DNA of 64,000 nt, from contig NZ_VTTI01000012.1 of NCBI RefSeq assembly GCF_008641105.1, positions 33,526 through 97,525 on the forward strand, read 5' to 3'. A program made the position numbers and the translations under genes. Below, in pieces: positions 1 through 9,935 of the stretch. The notes under the pieces are model-generated. The model did no database searches. It was not told the DNA's origin and saw nothing but the letters and a program-made list of their open reading frames with translations. Numbering within the stretch: position 1 is the first letter of the stretch; each line of letters starts with the position of its first letter. The stretch comes from Halopseudomonas salina. GTDB lineage: Bacteria > Pseudomonadota > Gammaproteobacteria > Pseudomonadales > Pseudomonadaceae.

Positions 1-2
1 TC

Positions 3-713
3 GTCAATCTGGCTGGAGCGCCGATAGCTGACAGGCCATGGACCAAAAAGCGCAAACAGATGCTCTGGGACAGCCGTGTGACCCTGACCGAGGAGTTGGT
101 TGCCTGGCTTGGCCAGCGGTCAGCCAAGCCGGAGGTGTTGATCAGCGGATCAGCGGTGGGCTGGTACGGGGATGGCGGATCCATAACCATTACTGAGAAC
201 AGTAGCCCTCAGGTGGAATACACCCACACGCTGTGCGATGCATGGGAGTCCGCGGCCAGGCGTGCGGCCTCCCACGGAGTACGCGTTTGTCTGCTGCGAA
301 CAGGCCTGGTGCTGGCGCCGGGGGGTGGGTTCTTGCAACGCATGCTGCCGCCATTCAAATTGGGTCTAGGCGGACCTATTGGATCAGGCAAGCAATACAT
401 GCCCTGGGTGCACCGCGATGACATGGTCGGCATTATAATGTTGCTGTTGCAAGATGCCGCCTGTAAGGGGCCGTTCAATGCGACAGCGCCCAATCCGGCA
501 ACCAACCGCGAATTCGTCAAGACCCTCGGCAGCGTTCTCGGTCGTCCGGCAGTCATACCGCTCCCGGCCCCCCTGCTGAAGTTGGGACTGGGGGAAATGT
601 CCCGTTTGCTGTTGACCGGTCAGAATGCCCTGCCACAAAAAATACAAGAAGCCGGTTACCGGTTTCACTTTACACATCTGCAGGCCGCATTGGCCGATGT
701 GATCAAATCCTGA
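3..713 (+). CDS. TIGR01777 family NAD-dependent epimerase (5' truncated)
   Basis: The frame is open from base 3, so the gene starts before the window; 236 codons are visible. The first residues (VNLAGAPIADRPWT) match the conserved segment of the TIGR01777/YfcH branch of extended short-chain dehydrogenases; the glycine-rich dinucleotide-binding turn would lie upstream, out of sight. SGSAVGWYG fits the active-site strand and the last 50 or so residues look like the family's DUF1731 tail. The substrate is unknown. The stop codon lies just before the hemH ribosome binding site, so the two are probably cotranscribed; I recall the same neighbour pair in Pseudomonas. Family call firm, role unknown. 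Confidence 0.9.
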   Translation, partial: VNLAGAPIADRPWTKKRKQMLWDSRVTLTEELVAWLGQRSAKPEVLISGSAVGWYGDGGSITITENSSPQVEYTHTLCDAWESAARRAASHGVRVCLLRTGLVLAPGGGFLQRMLPPFKLGLGGPIGSGKQYMPWVHRDDMVGIIMLLLQDAACKGPFNATAPNPATNREFVKTLGSVLGRPAVIPLPAPLLKLGLGEMSRLLLTGQNALPQKIQEAGYRFHFTHLQAALADVIKS

Positions 714-728
714 AGGAGTATTTTGTCG

Positions 729-1751
729 ATGTCTGATCGTGCGGTATTGCTTGCCAACCTAGGTTCCCCCGCCAGCACCGATGTGGCCGATGTGCGCCGT
801 TATCTCAACCAGTTCCTTATGGATCCCTATGTGGTCGACCTTCCCTGGCCTCTGCGACGGCTGCTGGTGGGACTGATCCTGTTGCTGCGCCCGAAAAAAT
901 CGGCGGAGGCCTATGCCTCCATCTGGTGGGAGGATGGGTCTCCTTTGGTGGTAATTAGCCGGCGGGTACAGAAGGCTCTGCAAGCACGCCTGGACATGCC
1001 GGTGGAGTTGGCGATGCGCTACGGCGAGCCTTCCATCGAGAATGGCTTACTGGCGCTGGCGGCAAAGCCGGGTATCAAAGAGGTACTATTCATGCCTCAG
1101 TACCCGCAGCACGCTGATAGTACTACCACGACCTCGATTAAAGAGGCGCAAAGGGTAGTCGCCGAGCACAAGCTCGACTTGAAACTGACCATAGTGCCTG
1201 CTTTCCACAACAAACCTGGTTATATCGATGCTCTAGTAGCCAGCGCGCAGCCGCACCTGGAACAGGGCTTTGACCATCTGTTGTTCAGTTACCACGGTTT
1301 GCCGGAACGCCATCTGCGCAAGGCAGACCCAACCGGATCGCACTGCCTGGCTTTTCCAGATTGTTGCGACCGCCCCTCGCCAGCCCATGCGACCTGCTAT
1401 CGTGCCCAGTGCGTTTCCGTGACCAGGGAGTTCACTTCCCGCATGGGTTTGCGTGATGATCAGTGGTCGTTGGCATTCCAGTCTCGTCTCGGTAAGGACA
1501 AGTGGATTGAGCCCTACACCGAGGCTCGGATCGACGAGCTGGCGGAGCAGGGGGTCAAACGTCTTTTGGTAATGTGCCCGGCGTTTGTATCCGACTGCAT
1601 CGAAACCCTCGAGGAAATCGGTGACCGGGCCCGGGAGCAGTTCATCGAGGCAGGTGGGGAGGAGTTGGTGCTGGTTCCCTGTCTTAATGATCATCCGCAG
1701 TGGGTGGAAACCCTGGCTAGCTGGTGTGAAAACGAGCCCAGGCAAGCCTGA
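729..1751 (+). CDS. hemH: Ferrochelatase
   Basis: Inserts ferrous iron into protoporphyrin IX in the last step of haem synthesis, at the inner face of the membrane. The 340-residue protein has the family start (ANLGSPAST, residues 9-17), the segment [10 protein letters not shown] with the catalytic histidine, and the late [15 protein letters not shown] motif with the glutamate-rich metal site, so it looks intact. An AAGGAG at 713-718 lies 10 bases before ATG 729 and 4 bases before an in-frame TTG at 723; I chose ATG because homologues begin at that residue. It ends 6 bases from the convergent LysE-family gene. Confidence 0.96.
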   Translation: MSDRAVLLANLGSPASTDVADVRRYLNQFLMDPYVVDLPWPLRRLLVGLILLLRPKKSAEAYASIWWEDGSPLVVISRRVQKALQARLDMPVELAMRYGEPSIENGLLALAAKPGIKEVLFMPQYPQHADSTTTTSIKEAQRVVAEHKLDLKLTIVPAFHNKPGYIDALVASAQPHLEQGFDHLLFSYHGLPERHLRKADPTGSHCLAFPDCCDRPSPAHATCYRAQCVSVTREFTSRMGLRDDQWSLAFQSRLGKDKWIEPYTEARIDELAEQGVKRLLVMCPAFVSDCIETLEEIGDRAREQFIEAGGEELVLVPCLNDHPQWVETLASWCENEPRQA

Positions 1752-1757
1752 AATATC

Positions 1758-2405
1758 TCATTGTGGCCGGGTGCCCAGCCCGAGCCACTCTCCAAGCGCC
1801 AGGTGCAGGCCCAGCCCCACCAGCACCGCGCCCATGATTCGATCAAACCAGTGTCCCAAGCGAACAAACGTCCTGCGTACGCGGGCCTGACTGAAGAGCA
1901 CTGCGACCATGCAGAACCAGGCTGCGGTAGCGATTGCCAGGTACACGCCGTAGCCTGCCTGCACCGCAACAGGGGTGCCTGGGCTGATCACGACAGTGAA
2001 CAATGACAGAAAAAACAACGTTGCCTTGGGATTCAGGCCGTTGGTAATGAACCCGTTGGTAAATGCCCGGCGATCTGACATGGGAGCCGTGTTCAGGGCC
2101 GCAGGGTCCGTGCCCATGCGCCTGGCCCCCAATGCACGGACGCCGATATAAATGAGATAACCGGCTGCCAGCAGCTTCATCAGGTTGAAGAGCCAGAGCG
2201 ACTGGGAAATAACCAGGCCGATGCCCAGCAGTGAGTATGCTACGTGCAGGGTAATGCCACAGCCCACGCCCAGGGCGGTCAGGATTCCTGCTTTGCGTCC
2301 GATACCAACGCTGTTACGTATCACGACCGCAAAATCGGGTCCGGGACTCATGACGGCCAGCAGATGGGCCGCAGCCACCAACAGAAATTCGCTCAAGTAC
2401 GGCAT
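1758..2405 (-). CDS. LysE/RhtB family amino-acid exporter
   Basis: A 215-residue polytopic inner-membrane protein with the LysE/RhtB signature near its start (AVMSPGPDFAVVIRNS, about residues 18-33) and roughly six hydrophobic segments. The family exports amino acids such as threonine, homoserine or lysine by proton exchange; the substrate cannot be read from the sequence. It is a single minus-strand gene convergent with hemH and divergent from the pilus operon. Length is normal for the family. Confidence 0.88.
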   Translation of the reverse strand: MPYLSEFLLVAAAHLLAVMSPGPDFAVVIRNSVGIGRKAGILTALGVGCGITLHVAYSLLGIGLVISQSLWLFNLMKLLAAGYLIYIGVRALGARRMGTDPAALNTAPMSDRRAFTNGFITNGLNPKATLFFLSLFTVVISPGTPVAVQAGYGVYLAIATAAWFCMVAVLFSQARVRRTFVRLGHWFDRIMGAVLVGLGLHLALGEWLGLGTRPQ

Positions 2406-2612
2406 TCAGCTACCTCCGGCAAATTCGTATTTTACCCCATCGGCGGCCTCGCCCGGAACGGTATCGCATCACCGCGGTCGATGCTCTGCTGCGCGATTGC
2501 GCAACTTTTATCTCACCTGACCGGGCGATATCAGCGGCACATGGTCCGGTGTAGGCTTTTCGGCCTATGCATCGCTGCAGTGAAGGAAGCGACTGATCTC
2601 AAGGAGATGGTC
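2406..2612. other. Intergenic region before the minor pilin operon
   Basis: This 207-base gap separates the divergent LysE-family gene and pilV. It must hold the pilus operon promoter, but I could not pick a convincing sigma-70 or sigma-54 element; the only symmetrical element seen is TTGCGCAA near 2497. No fimU or fimT gene or remnant is visible here. Confidence 0.5.
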
Positions 2613-3122
2613 ATGCAGGCTGGGAAGCCATTACGATGGATCACCGGAAAACGCAGGGAGCAACTCCCTGCGTGTCAGCGCAGTAATACGGTGCGCCTCC
2701 ACCAGCGCGGGGTCAGCCTCCTGGAGGTGATGATTGCCGTGTTGGTCCTCTCCGTTGGGGTGCTCGGCGCGGCATCACTCCAGCTCAATGCCATCCGTTA
2801 TAGCGCCAGCGCTGATCATGCTACCCGGGCTACCCTGATCGCCCGTGATGTTCTTGATCGGATTCGGGCCAATCCTTCGGCGCTAGGCAGTTATGCGGCC
2901 GCATCAGTTACCGGGGCTTGCTCGCCAAATCTAGGCGGGGTCAATGTTGCAGCGCAGGATATGGCAGATTTCACCCAGGCAGTTACCTGTCAGTTGCCCT
3001 CGGCTACCGCCAGTATTGTGATTGCCGGTGGGCGAGTGACAGTGTCCATTTCCTGGTCCGAGGCGCGAATAATGGCGAACGCAGGTGACACGACCCTGGT
3101 TGTCTCCTCGGTGATCAGATGA
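2613..3122 (+). CDS. pilV: Type IV pilus minor pilin PilV
   Basis: Minor pilin that helps prime assembly of the type IV pilus at the inner membrane. The 169-residue protein has an unusually long basic leader of about 32 residues (rich in R, K and Q) before the prepilin peptidase site RG/VSLLEVMIAVLVLSVGVLG; glutamate 5 of the mature protein is present. AAGGAG at 2601-2606 is 6 bases upstream of ATG 2613, while the in-frame ATG at 2607 touches it, so 2613 is the start. The stop overlaps the pilW start (ATGA). First gene of the visible operon. Confidence 0.92.
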   Translation: MQAGKPLRWITGKRREQLPACQRSNTVRLHQRGVSLLEVMIAVLVLSVGVLGAASLQLNAIRYSASADHATRATLIARDVLDRIRANPSALGSYAAASVTGACSPNLGGVNVAAQDMADFTQAVTCQLPSATASIVIAGGRVTVSISWSEARIMANAGDTTLVVSSVIR

Positions 3123-3916
3123 GACGCATACAGGTTTCCCTGCAGCGGGGTTTTGGGCTGATTGAGTTGCTCATCGCTCTGACGCTTGGCCTGGTGCTGG
3201 TGCTCGGGGTAGTGCAGGTATTCATCGCCAGCAAACAGACGTTTGTGATGCAGCGCACGGCGGCCGGCCTCAGCGAAGATGCCCGCTATGTTACCAGTCG
3301 GCTGAGCCGCGAACTGCGCATGGTCAGCATGTTCGGTTGCGTGGACCTTCAAAGGTTGCCGGCGAGCATCAGCAACAGCATACCCCCTGCCTTCAACAAC
3401 CCCATCAGCTATTCCAATGGCGCGGGTGCCAGCATCCTCAAGCTGGTGACGGCAGTGCCGAACCACGAAAACTTTACTGCACAACAAACGCGCAGTCCCG
3501 GTGATTACGGTGCCAACTGGCTGATCGTAACCAACTGCAGGGATACTGGCGACCTTCGACTCTCTGCCGGTGGGCCGGTGGTCGTGCGGCCTGGAGACAT
3601 CGTAATTCCGCTGCGGCAAATGGAGTACCGCTTCAGCAAAAATGCGATTCAGGTACGCAGCAACGGTGCAGGCAACTTTCAGACGCTGATCGACAATGTA
3701 GCCGAGCTGAAGGTGAGTTTCGGGCTGGCCGCAACCGCGGCTGATACCCGAATCAGTGGAGGCTATGTGGCTGCAGCACCGGGAGTCGATGGCAGTCGCA
3801 TCCGCAGCGTCAACCTGCAATGGCAGCTTAGCGATAACCCGTCGGCACCGACCAACGGCAGCGTCCAGGCGCGGAATGTCAAACAGGTGGTGGCCATCCG
3901 TAACACGATTGACTGA
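3119..3916 (+). CDS. pilW: Type IV pilus minor pilin PilW
   Basis: A 265-residue minor pilin of the pilus tip/priming complex. The short leader ends RG/FGLIELLIALTLGLVLVLG, a standard class III signal with glutamate at mature position 5, followed by a PilW-type globular domain (SEDARYVTSRLSRELRMVS). The ATG overlaps the pilV stop by four bases, showing translational coupling. Two cysteines (in MFGCVDLQ and VTNCRD) may form a disulphide. Family assignment is based on motif, size and operon position. Confidence 0.93.
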   Translation: MRRIQVSLQRGFGLIELLIALTLGLVLVLGVVQVFIASKQTFVMQRTAAGLSEDARYVTSRLSRELRMVSMFGCVDLQRLPASISNSIPPAFNNPISYSNGAGASILKLVTAVPNHENFTAQQTRSPGDYGANWLIVTNCRDTGDLRLSAGGPVVVRPGDIVIPLRQMEYRFSKNAIQVRSNGAGNFQTLIDNVAELKVSFGLAATAADTRISGGYVAAAPGVDGSRIRSVNLQWQLSDNPSAPTNGSVQARNVKQVVAIRNTID

Positions 3917-3934
3917 AACCGGGAGCATTGCTCT

Positions 3935-4453
3935 ATGAAAGGGAAACGATCACCGCACCAGCAGGGATCGGCACTGATTGTCAGCCTGGTGTTTCTTTTG
4001 CTTCTTACGCTGGTGAGTGTGGCAGGTATTCGATCTTCAACCAGTCAGGAACGTATGGCTGGCAATCTGAAGCTCAAGACCGACAGCCTGCAGGCAGCTG
4101 AGTCCGCACTGCGTGACATTCAGCGGCAATTGGCGCAGGCGGCCGACAACAACAAGCCGTTGCCCAACCCTTGCGCTGGCGTGACATGCAATACGCCGGA
4201 TGCAGCGTTCGATCTGGATTCGACCGGCGCGCCAGGCGCTGGGTGGGTGCAGATACCCACCTCAGCCGCGACCAATAACATGCAGGTCTGGTATCGCATC
4301 ACCAGCCTGGGTGAAACCCTTGCGCCGGCCAATACGGCGAACAGAAATCCACCCTATGAGGGCGCTGGCAACCTGTACCGCATAGTCGTGGTGACCTTCA
4401 GCGGACCCACCCGGACTGTATTGGAGAGTGTCTATGTGCATTATTCGGTCTGA
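3935..4453 (+). CDS. pilX: Type IV pilus assembly protein PilX
   Basis: A 172-residue minor pilin of the PilX family. The leader ends QQG/SALIVSLVFLLLLTLVS, with the class III hydrophobic stretch but no glutamate at mature position 5, as is usual for PilX/GspK-type tip subunits. QERMAGN and LQAAESALR are family hallmarks just after the helix. It follows pilW by 18 bases and its end overlaps the start of pilY1 by 20 bases, so translation of the two is probably linked. Confidence 0.93.
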   Translation: MKGKRSPHQQGSALIVSLVFLLLLTLVSVAGIRSSTSQERMAGNLKLKTDSLQAAESALRDIQRQLAQAADNNKPLPNPCAGVTCNTPDAAFDLDSTGAPGAGWVQIPTSAATNNMQVWYRITSLGETLAPANTANRNPPYEGAGNLYRIVVVTFSGPTRTVLESVYVHYSV

Positions 4454-7439
4454 GCCGCGCCGCCTGGTATCAGGCATCGTGTCGGGAGTCTTCGCCGGTA
4501 TTTTCCTGGCACTACCGGCGCAGGCGGCATTCAATCCGCTCAGCGGGCCGATATTATCTGCCCCGGCTGTTGCACCCAACGTACTGATGCTGTTCGACAA
4601 CTCCTCCAGCATGGTACTCAACCGTGTTGGCAACGAGACGCGGCTGACTATCGCCCGCGATGTGGCCAAGGACGTAATAATCAATAATCGCCAGGTGCGT
4701 TTTGGACTGTTCGGATTTCGAGACACTGTGGGTAGCGGAGCCGCTCGCGATGCGCCAGGCGGCGAGCTGCTGGTTGAGGTGGGCGATATCGCTCCGGGTA
4801 CCGCCTCTGGTGCGGCCCGGTTCACCACACTTATCAACCGCCTCGACAACATCAATCCCCGCGCGTCTGCGCCATACACCTATACGCCCCTTGCTGAGAC
4901 CTACTATGAGATGACCCGTTACTTGCGAGGGCTACGCGCGTTCTATCCGCAATCCACGCCCGCGGCCAATCGTCAGCAATTCGTCAGCCCCGTGGAGTAT
5001 CGCTGCCAGCAAAACTTCGGCCTGGTCATTACCGATGGCCTGCCTACCTATGACAGCCAGTTTCCAGTTGATATTGGAACTGAACCCGATATCAATAATC
5101 CAGGCGTGGTCGGCAGTATCAATCTACCTGACTGGGATGGGGCAGGAGATGTAAACAGCACTGATCCGAGTGATGAGGGAAGCACCTTTTACCTGGATGA
5201 TATTGCCAGATTCGCGTTTGACGTTGATATGCGCAACGCCGGCCGCAGTGGAGTCTCGACCGACCTGGCGGGCATGGACTGGGACGATCCTGCCTTCGCG
5301 ATACAGAATATGCGTACCTTTACGGTGGGCTTTGCGCTCAACGATGCCAACCTGCAGCGCGCCGCGACGCTGGGTGGTGGTCGCTATTATACCGCGGCCA
5401 ATCGGCAGGAGCTCGACAGGGCGCTGAATAGCGCACTGGGTGAAATCAACTCGACCTCGGCCTCCGGCGGGGCAAGCGTTGCCAGTGGACCGGAGCTGGC
5501 TTCTGGTTCGCGGTTCTATCGTTCCCTTTATGATCCCTCTGACTGGAGCGGAGCGGTGGAAGCCCATGGGATCGACAGTGACGGGAGTGCCGGGGCTCGT
5601 ATCTGGTCAACTGACACTACCGTCACCGCAAACAGCAATGCGCTTTTCCAGACATGGAGGTTGCCCTCGGGCGCGAACCAGGGCGCGGTTGTTCCGTTGG
5701 GCGGCAATACCTATTCGGGCCTGGGCCCGGCGCAGAAGGCTGTACTGGACCTCGCCTCGGGCTCCAACAGCGGCCAGGATCTGCTGGACTGGAGTATGGG
5801 GCAGGCTGTTCCAGGCTATCGCATCCGCACGCGGCTAATGGGGGATGTGGTGAACTCCTCACTGGTACTGGCGCGCGCCGGCGAGGCGCTAGCGTCCAGC
5901 AGCCATACAGGCTACGCGGCCTACAGGGCGGACAAGCATCAGAATATGGTCTCATCGCTGCTTGCTGGCGCCAATGACGGCTTCGTACATGTGTTGGCAG
6001 CCCGTGACGGCGCGCATCGACTGGCCTTTCTGCCCGCCGCATTGCAGGAAGGTTTAGGTGCCAGAGCCAGCGTGGACCTGGTTCGTAACGGTCATCAGTC
6101 GGGCATGGATGGCCCTATAGTAGTCGGAGATGCGGTATTGAACAGTACCTGGACCACTATGGCTGTAGCAGGCTACGGTGCAGGCGGCAAAGGCCTGACC
6201 GGCATCCGGTTGTATGATCAGAGCGCAGGAAACGGCGCCCTGGGCGCTCTGTGGGAGATCGGCCCGACGACTTCTGGCTATGCCAACCTTGGCCATGTTT
6301 ACGGTGAAGCGGTCATTACCCAGTTGGATGGACGTTGGGTGGCAGTCGCCGGTAATGGTTATGGCAATACCGCCGGGCAGCCCGAGCTCTATGTAATCGA
6401 TCTGGCTGATGGAAGTCTGATTAAAAGCCTGGCTGCCGGCGCTGCCGATCCTGCCAGTGGTAACGGCTTGTCGGCTCCGCGGGTGGCTACCAATGGCAGC
6501 GGCCAGGTCGTAGCCGCCTACGCAGGCGATCTGCAAGGCAGGCTGTGGAAATTCGATCTTGCAGGCCCTCCCGTTGACTGGCGGGTAGCATTTGCCGGAG
6601 ACCCTCTGTTTCGTGCCGGCATTGCCGTCAGTCCCGAGCAACCAATTACTACCCGGCCTGTATTGCTGGATCATCCCCAAGGCGGGAAGCTGGTGTTGTT
6701 TGGTACCGGTCAGTTTCTTGAGGCGGCTGACCGCCTGGACACCGATGTACAGGCTTTCTACGCAGTCTTGGACAAGCCGGGTGCAACCGGCAATCTGGAC
6801 TCCGGTAGCCTGCAGCCCCAGGCCATTCTGAGCGAAACGACCGCGGGCGGCCGGAAGGTGCGCACGCTGAGTTCGCACCGCGTGAACTGGTATTCAACCA
6901 ATGGCTGGTACCTGCCTTTGATATACGGCAACCCCACGGGGGAGCGTGTAACCCGCAATATCGTAACGCGTGGGGGGCGGGTTCTGTTCAATACAGGACT
7001 GATCATGCCCGGCGCGGACCCCTGCGTTAGTGCCGGTGCCGGCTGGTTGATGTCGATTGACAGCTTTTCCGGAGGGATGCTACCGGTGGCAACCCTGGAC
7101 AGCGATGGTGATGGGCTGGTGGATTCCCGGGATCCGTTGAGCGCAGGCGTAAACCTGTCCGGGGGGCTACCCGGTGATCTGATCGTATTGGAGCTGCCGC
7201 GCATCAAGCCACTTGCCCCGGCCAATCCCTTGGCGACGGGTAGTTGTGATCCTTCGGTGGAATTCTGCCCCTGTGACCCCAGCGTGGACGACTGCGTATG
7301 CGACCCGGCAGATGCCAGCTGCAAGAATATCTACTGTGGCAAGGAATTCAATTACAGCCAGTCTACAAACACGTTGGAACTGGTCGCAGGTTCAGGGCAG
7401 TGCAGTTTCAGCCGAATCATGTGGCGGCAGTTGATGTAG
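4434..7439 (+). CDS. pilY1: PilY1-type pilus tip adhesin / calcium-binding protein
   Basis: A 1001-residue exported protein that caps the pilus, controls retraction and takes part in surface sensing in Pseudomonas. It starts with a signal peptide (about residues 1-32, ending LPAQA). A von Willebrand A domain follows with the metal-site signature LMLFDNSSS near residue 60, then a C-terminal PilY1 beta-propeller ending in the calcium loop DSDGDGLVD near residue 888. After it comes a cysteine-rich tail (residues 938-968) made of three CDPS-like units. GGAG at 4423-4426 is 7 bases from ATG 4434, preferred over GTG 4428. Variable sequence, complete gene. Confidence 0.93.
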   Translation: MCIIRSEPRRLVSGIVSGVFAGIFLALPAQAAFNPLSGPILSAPAVAPNVLMLFDNSSSMVLNRVGNETRLTIARDVAKDVIINNRQVRFGLFGFRDTVGSGAARDAPGGELLVEVGDIAPGTASGAARFTTLINRLDNINPRASAPYTYTPLAETYYEMTRYLRGLRAFYPQSTPAANRQQFVSPVEYRCQQNFGLVITDGLPTYDSQFPVDIGTEPDINNPGVVGSINLPDWDGAGDVNSTDPSDEGSTFYLDDIARFAFDVDMRNAGRSGVSTDLAGMDWDDPAFAIQNMRTFTVGFALNDANLQRAATLGGGRYYTAANRQELDRALNSALGEINSTSASGGASVASGPELASGSRFYRSLYDPSDWSGAVEAHGIDSDGSAGARIWSTDTTVTANSNALFQTWRLPSGANQGAVVPLGGNTYSGLGPAQKAVLDLASGSNSGQDLLDWSMGQAVPGYRIRTRLMGDVVNSSLVLARAGEALASSSHTGYAAYRADKHQNMVSSLLAGANDGFVHVLAARDGAHRLAFLPAALQEGLGARASVDLVRNGHQSGMDGPIVVGDAVLNSTWTTMAVAGYGAGGKGLTGIRLYDQSAGNGALGALWEIGPTTSGYANLGHVYGEAVITQLDGRWVAVAGNGYGNTAGQPELYVIDLADGSLIKSLAAGAADPASGNGLSAPRVATNGSGQVVAAYAGDLQGRLWKFDLAGPPVDWRVAFAGDPLFRAGIAVSPEQPITTRPVLLDHPQGGKLVLFGTGQFLEAADRLDTDVQAFYAVLDKPGATGNLDSGSLQPQAILSETTAGGRKVRTLSSHRVNWYSTNGWYLPLIYGNPTGERVTRNIVTRGGRVLFNTGLIMPGADPCVSAGAGWLMSIDSFSGGMLPVATLDSDGDGLVDSRDPLSAGVNLSGGLPGDLIVLELPRIKPLAPANPLATGSCDPSVEFCPCDPSVDDCVCDPADASCKNIYCGKEFNYSQSTNTLELVAGSGQCSFSRIMWRQLM

Positions 7440-7467
7440 CTGCTCGTAAGGACAATAGGGAGGCAGG

Positions 7468-7869
7468 ATGAACGAATGGAGGCAGGCAGGTTTCACGCTG
7501 ATCGAGCTGATGATAGCGGTGGCGGTGGTCGGTATTCTGGCCGCGATTGCGTATCCGTCATATCAGGAGCAGGTTCGTCAGACCCGCAGGGCTGAAGTGG
7601 CCAGTGCGCTGCTGGAGAATGCACAGCTGCTTGAACGCCACTTCACACGCCATGGTGCCTACGACACCGGAGCGGTGGTACTCGCGACGCAGAGCCCCAC
7701 CAGTGGCGCAGCGATTTACACCATCGCCGCGGTGCGGGGGGCAGATACCTACACGCTGACGGCCGCCGCGGTCTCCGGCGGTTTGATGGCGGGCGACACC
7801 TGCGCGATTTATACCTTCAACCAGGTGGGCCAACGTACGCCAGCAGATGCTCGATGCTGGCGCCGTTGA
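7468..7869 (+). CDS. pilE: Type IV pilin-like protein PilE
   Basis: A 133-residue pilin-like subunit with a six- to eight-residue leader, the peptidase site [19 protein letters not shown] and glutamate 5, then a compact globular domain with two cysteines near the C-terminus (DTCAIY and DARCWRR) as in minor pilins. It follows pilY1 directly; the pilY2 gene found between them in P. aeruginosa is absent. Last gene of the operon, convergent with uraA 16 bases away. Confidence 0.92.
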   Translation: MNEWRQAGFTLIELMIAVAVVGILAAIAYPSYQEQVRQTRRAEVASALLENAQLLERHFTRHGAYDTGAVVLATQSPTSGAAIYTIAAVRGADTYTLTAAAVSGGLMAGDTCAIYTFNQVGQRTPADARCWRR

Positions 7870-7885
7870 ACAGCAAGCCATGCGA

Positions 7886-9133
7886 TCAAGCGGCTGCGGG
7901 TTCCACCTTGTCGGCATCTGGCAGCAGCAGGTTGAGCACGATAGCCACGACACCACAGAGGCTTATGCCCTGCAGACTGAAATCCTGATTACCTATCATC
8001 AGTCCGCCAATGCCGAATACCAGAGTCACCGAGACGATACACAGGTTGCGTGGTCGTGACAGATCCACCTGGTTCTGAATCAGGGTATTCATGCCAACCA
8101 CCGCAATCGACCCAAACAGCAGGCAAAGAATACCGCCCATTACGGGGACTGGCATGCTCAGCAGTGCAGCGCCGAACTTGTCGATAAACGCCAGCGCCAT
8201 GGCGAAAAACGCTGCCCATATCATGACGTTAGGGTTGAAGTTGCGCGTCAGCATGACCGCACCGGTGACCTCGGAGTAGGTGGTATTGGGGGGGCCGCCA
8301 AGCAAGGCGGCGGCTGAGGTCGCTAGCCCGTCCCCAAGCAATGTTCGCTGCAAGCCGGGCTTGCGGATGTAATCCTTGCCGGTTACAGAACCAATAGCCA
8401 GCACATCGCCGATATGCTCGATGGCTGGCGCGATGGCTACAGGGATCATGAACAGAATTGCCGCCAGTTTGAATTCGGGAGTGACAAAGGCCGGAACGGC
8501 AAGCCAGCTCGCCTCCCCGACAGCGTTGAAGTCGACTACCCCGAGCAGCCAGGAAAGCGCGTAGCCTACGGCCACACCCGCCAGAATCGGCACTAGGCGG
8601 AAAATGCCCCGGGCAAATACGGCAACGATGATGGTCGTTATCAAGGATGCCATCGAGATCAGGATGGCCAGCGGATAGTCGACCAATTGGGCGCTGCCAT
8701 CGCCGGCTTTGCCCATCGCCATATTGACTGCGACCGAGGCCAGTCCCAGGCCGATCACCATGATTACCGGCCCGACCACCACAGGGGGTAGCAGTCGACG
8801 AATAAAGCCGGGTCCACGCAGACGCACCAGCAGGCTCAATAAGATATACATCACACCGGCGGCCAGTAACCCACCCAGTGTCGCTGCCAGGCCCCAGGTC
8901 TGGTTGCTGTAAAGAATGGGGGCGATGAAAGCGAAGCTGGAAGCCAGAAATACCGGCACCTGGCGCTGGGTGGTGAACTGGAACATCAGGGTGCCCAGAC
9001 CGGCGGTGAAGAGGGCCACGTTCGGGTCCATGCCGGTGATCAAGGGCATCAGCACCAGGGCGCCGAACGCAACGAACAACATTTGCGACCCAGCCAATGC
9101 TGATCGCCAGCCGGTGGTGTTGATTGGTTCCAT
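7886..9133 (-). CDS. uraA: Uracil-xanthine permease (NCS2 family)
   Basis: A 415-residue inner-membrane transporter that takes up uracil, or possibly another nucleobase, with protons. It shows 12-14 hydrophobic segments, PVVVGPVIMVIGLGL in the first half and the NCS2 loop GGPPNTTYSE near residue 280. Its ATG shares one base with the upp stop (TGATG), so the two form an operon that imports uracil and converts it to UMP. The C-terminus is short and charged. The specificity for uracil is inferred from the upp linkage. Confidence 0.92.
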   Translation of the reverse strand: MEPINTTGWRSALAGSQMLFVAFGALVLMPLITGMDPNVALFTAGLGTLMFQFTTQRQVPVFLASSFAFIAPILYSNQTWGLAATLGGLLAAGVMYILLSLLVRLRGPGFIRRLLPPVVVGPVIMVIGLGLASVAVNMAMGKAGDGSAQLVDYPLAILISMASLITTIIVAVFARGIFRLVPILAGVAVGYALSWLLGVVDFNAVGEASWLAVPAFVTPEFKLAAILFMIPVAIAPAIEHIGDVLAIGSVTGKDYIRKPGLQRTLLGDGLATSAAALLGGPPNTTYSEVTGAVMLTRNFNPNVMIWAAFFAMALAFIDKFGAALLSMPVPVMGGILCLLFGSIAVVGMNTLIQNQVDLSRPRNLCIVSVTLVFGIGGLMIGNQDFSLQGISLCGVVAIVLNLLLPDADKVEPAAA

Positions 9134-9774
9134 CAGTGCACGTCCTTCTGTTTGGTGCCGAATATCTTGTCGCCGGCATCGCCAAGGCCCGGGATGATGT
9201 AACCCTGCTCGTTCAGGTGATCATCGATTGAGGCAGTGAAGATCTGTACGTCCGGGTGGGTATCGTACACGCGCTTGATTCCTTCAGGCGCAGCGACCAG
9301 CACCAGGGCGCGTATCTCCCGTGCGCCGGCACGCTTTAGCATGTCGATTGTGGCGACCATGGAGCCACCGGTCGCCAGCATTGGATCGATAATCAGCGCG
9401 GTGCGCTGATTCATGTTGTCAACCAGCTTTTCCAGATAGGTATCGGCCTGCAGGGTCTGCTCGTTGCGTACCAGGCCGATCACGCTTACCTTGGCGCTGG
9501 GTATCAGGCTTAGCACGCCATCGAGCATACCCAGACCGGCTCGCAGGATAGGGACTACGGTCACCTTCTTGCCCGAGAGCTTCTCTACTTCTACAGTTCC
9601 ACACCAGCCTTCGATCTGTTGGGGTTCCAGCAGCATGTCCTGGGTTGCTTCATAGGTCAGTAGGGACGCGACCTCCTGGGCCAATTCCCGAAAATTCTTC
9701 GTACTTATATCAGCGCGGCGCATCAGGCCGAGTTTGTGGCGAATCAGGGGATGGCGTATCTCTTTGACGTTCAT
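9133..9774 (-). CDS. upp: Uracil phosphoribosyltransferase
   Basis: Makes UMP from uracil and PRPP (pyrimidine salvage). The protein carries the family N-terminus [20 protein letters not shown] segment (here [16 protein letters not shown]), and the PRPP loop [14 protein letters not shown] near residue 130. I start it at ATG 9774, which gives 213 residues and the usual N-terminus; an in-frame ATG five codons upstream (9789) cannot be excluded because neither has a strong ribosome binding site. Cotranscribed with uraA, divergent from hpt. Confidence 0.95.
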   Translation of the reverse strand: MNVKEIRHPLIRHKLGLMRRADISTKNFRELAQEVASLLTYEATQDMLLEPQQIEGWCGTVEVEKLSGKKVTVVPILRAGLGMLDGVLSLIPSAKVSVIGLVRNEQTLQADTYLEKLVDNMNQRTALIIDPMLATGGSMVATIDMLKRAGAREIRALVLVAAPEGIKRVYDTHPDVQIFTASIDDHLNEQGYIIPGLGDAGDKIFGTKQKDVH

Positions 9775-9935
9775 GGCTTGTGCTCTCATGCGGGGCGCGG
9801 GAAATGCGCTATAGCCTAAACCAATGAGTCATTGGGGTCACCCGATTGCAGCGGCCGGCCTCGGTTTGCTTGCCTTTGCGCGCCAAGATCAGTATTTTGC
9901 CCAGCCTTGAACCGCCCCTCTTTTGGAGATTACCC

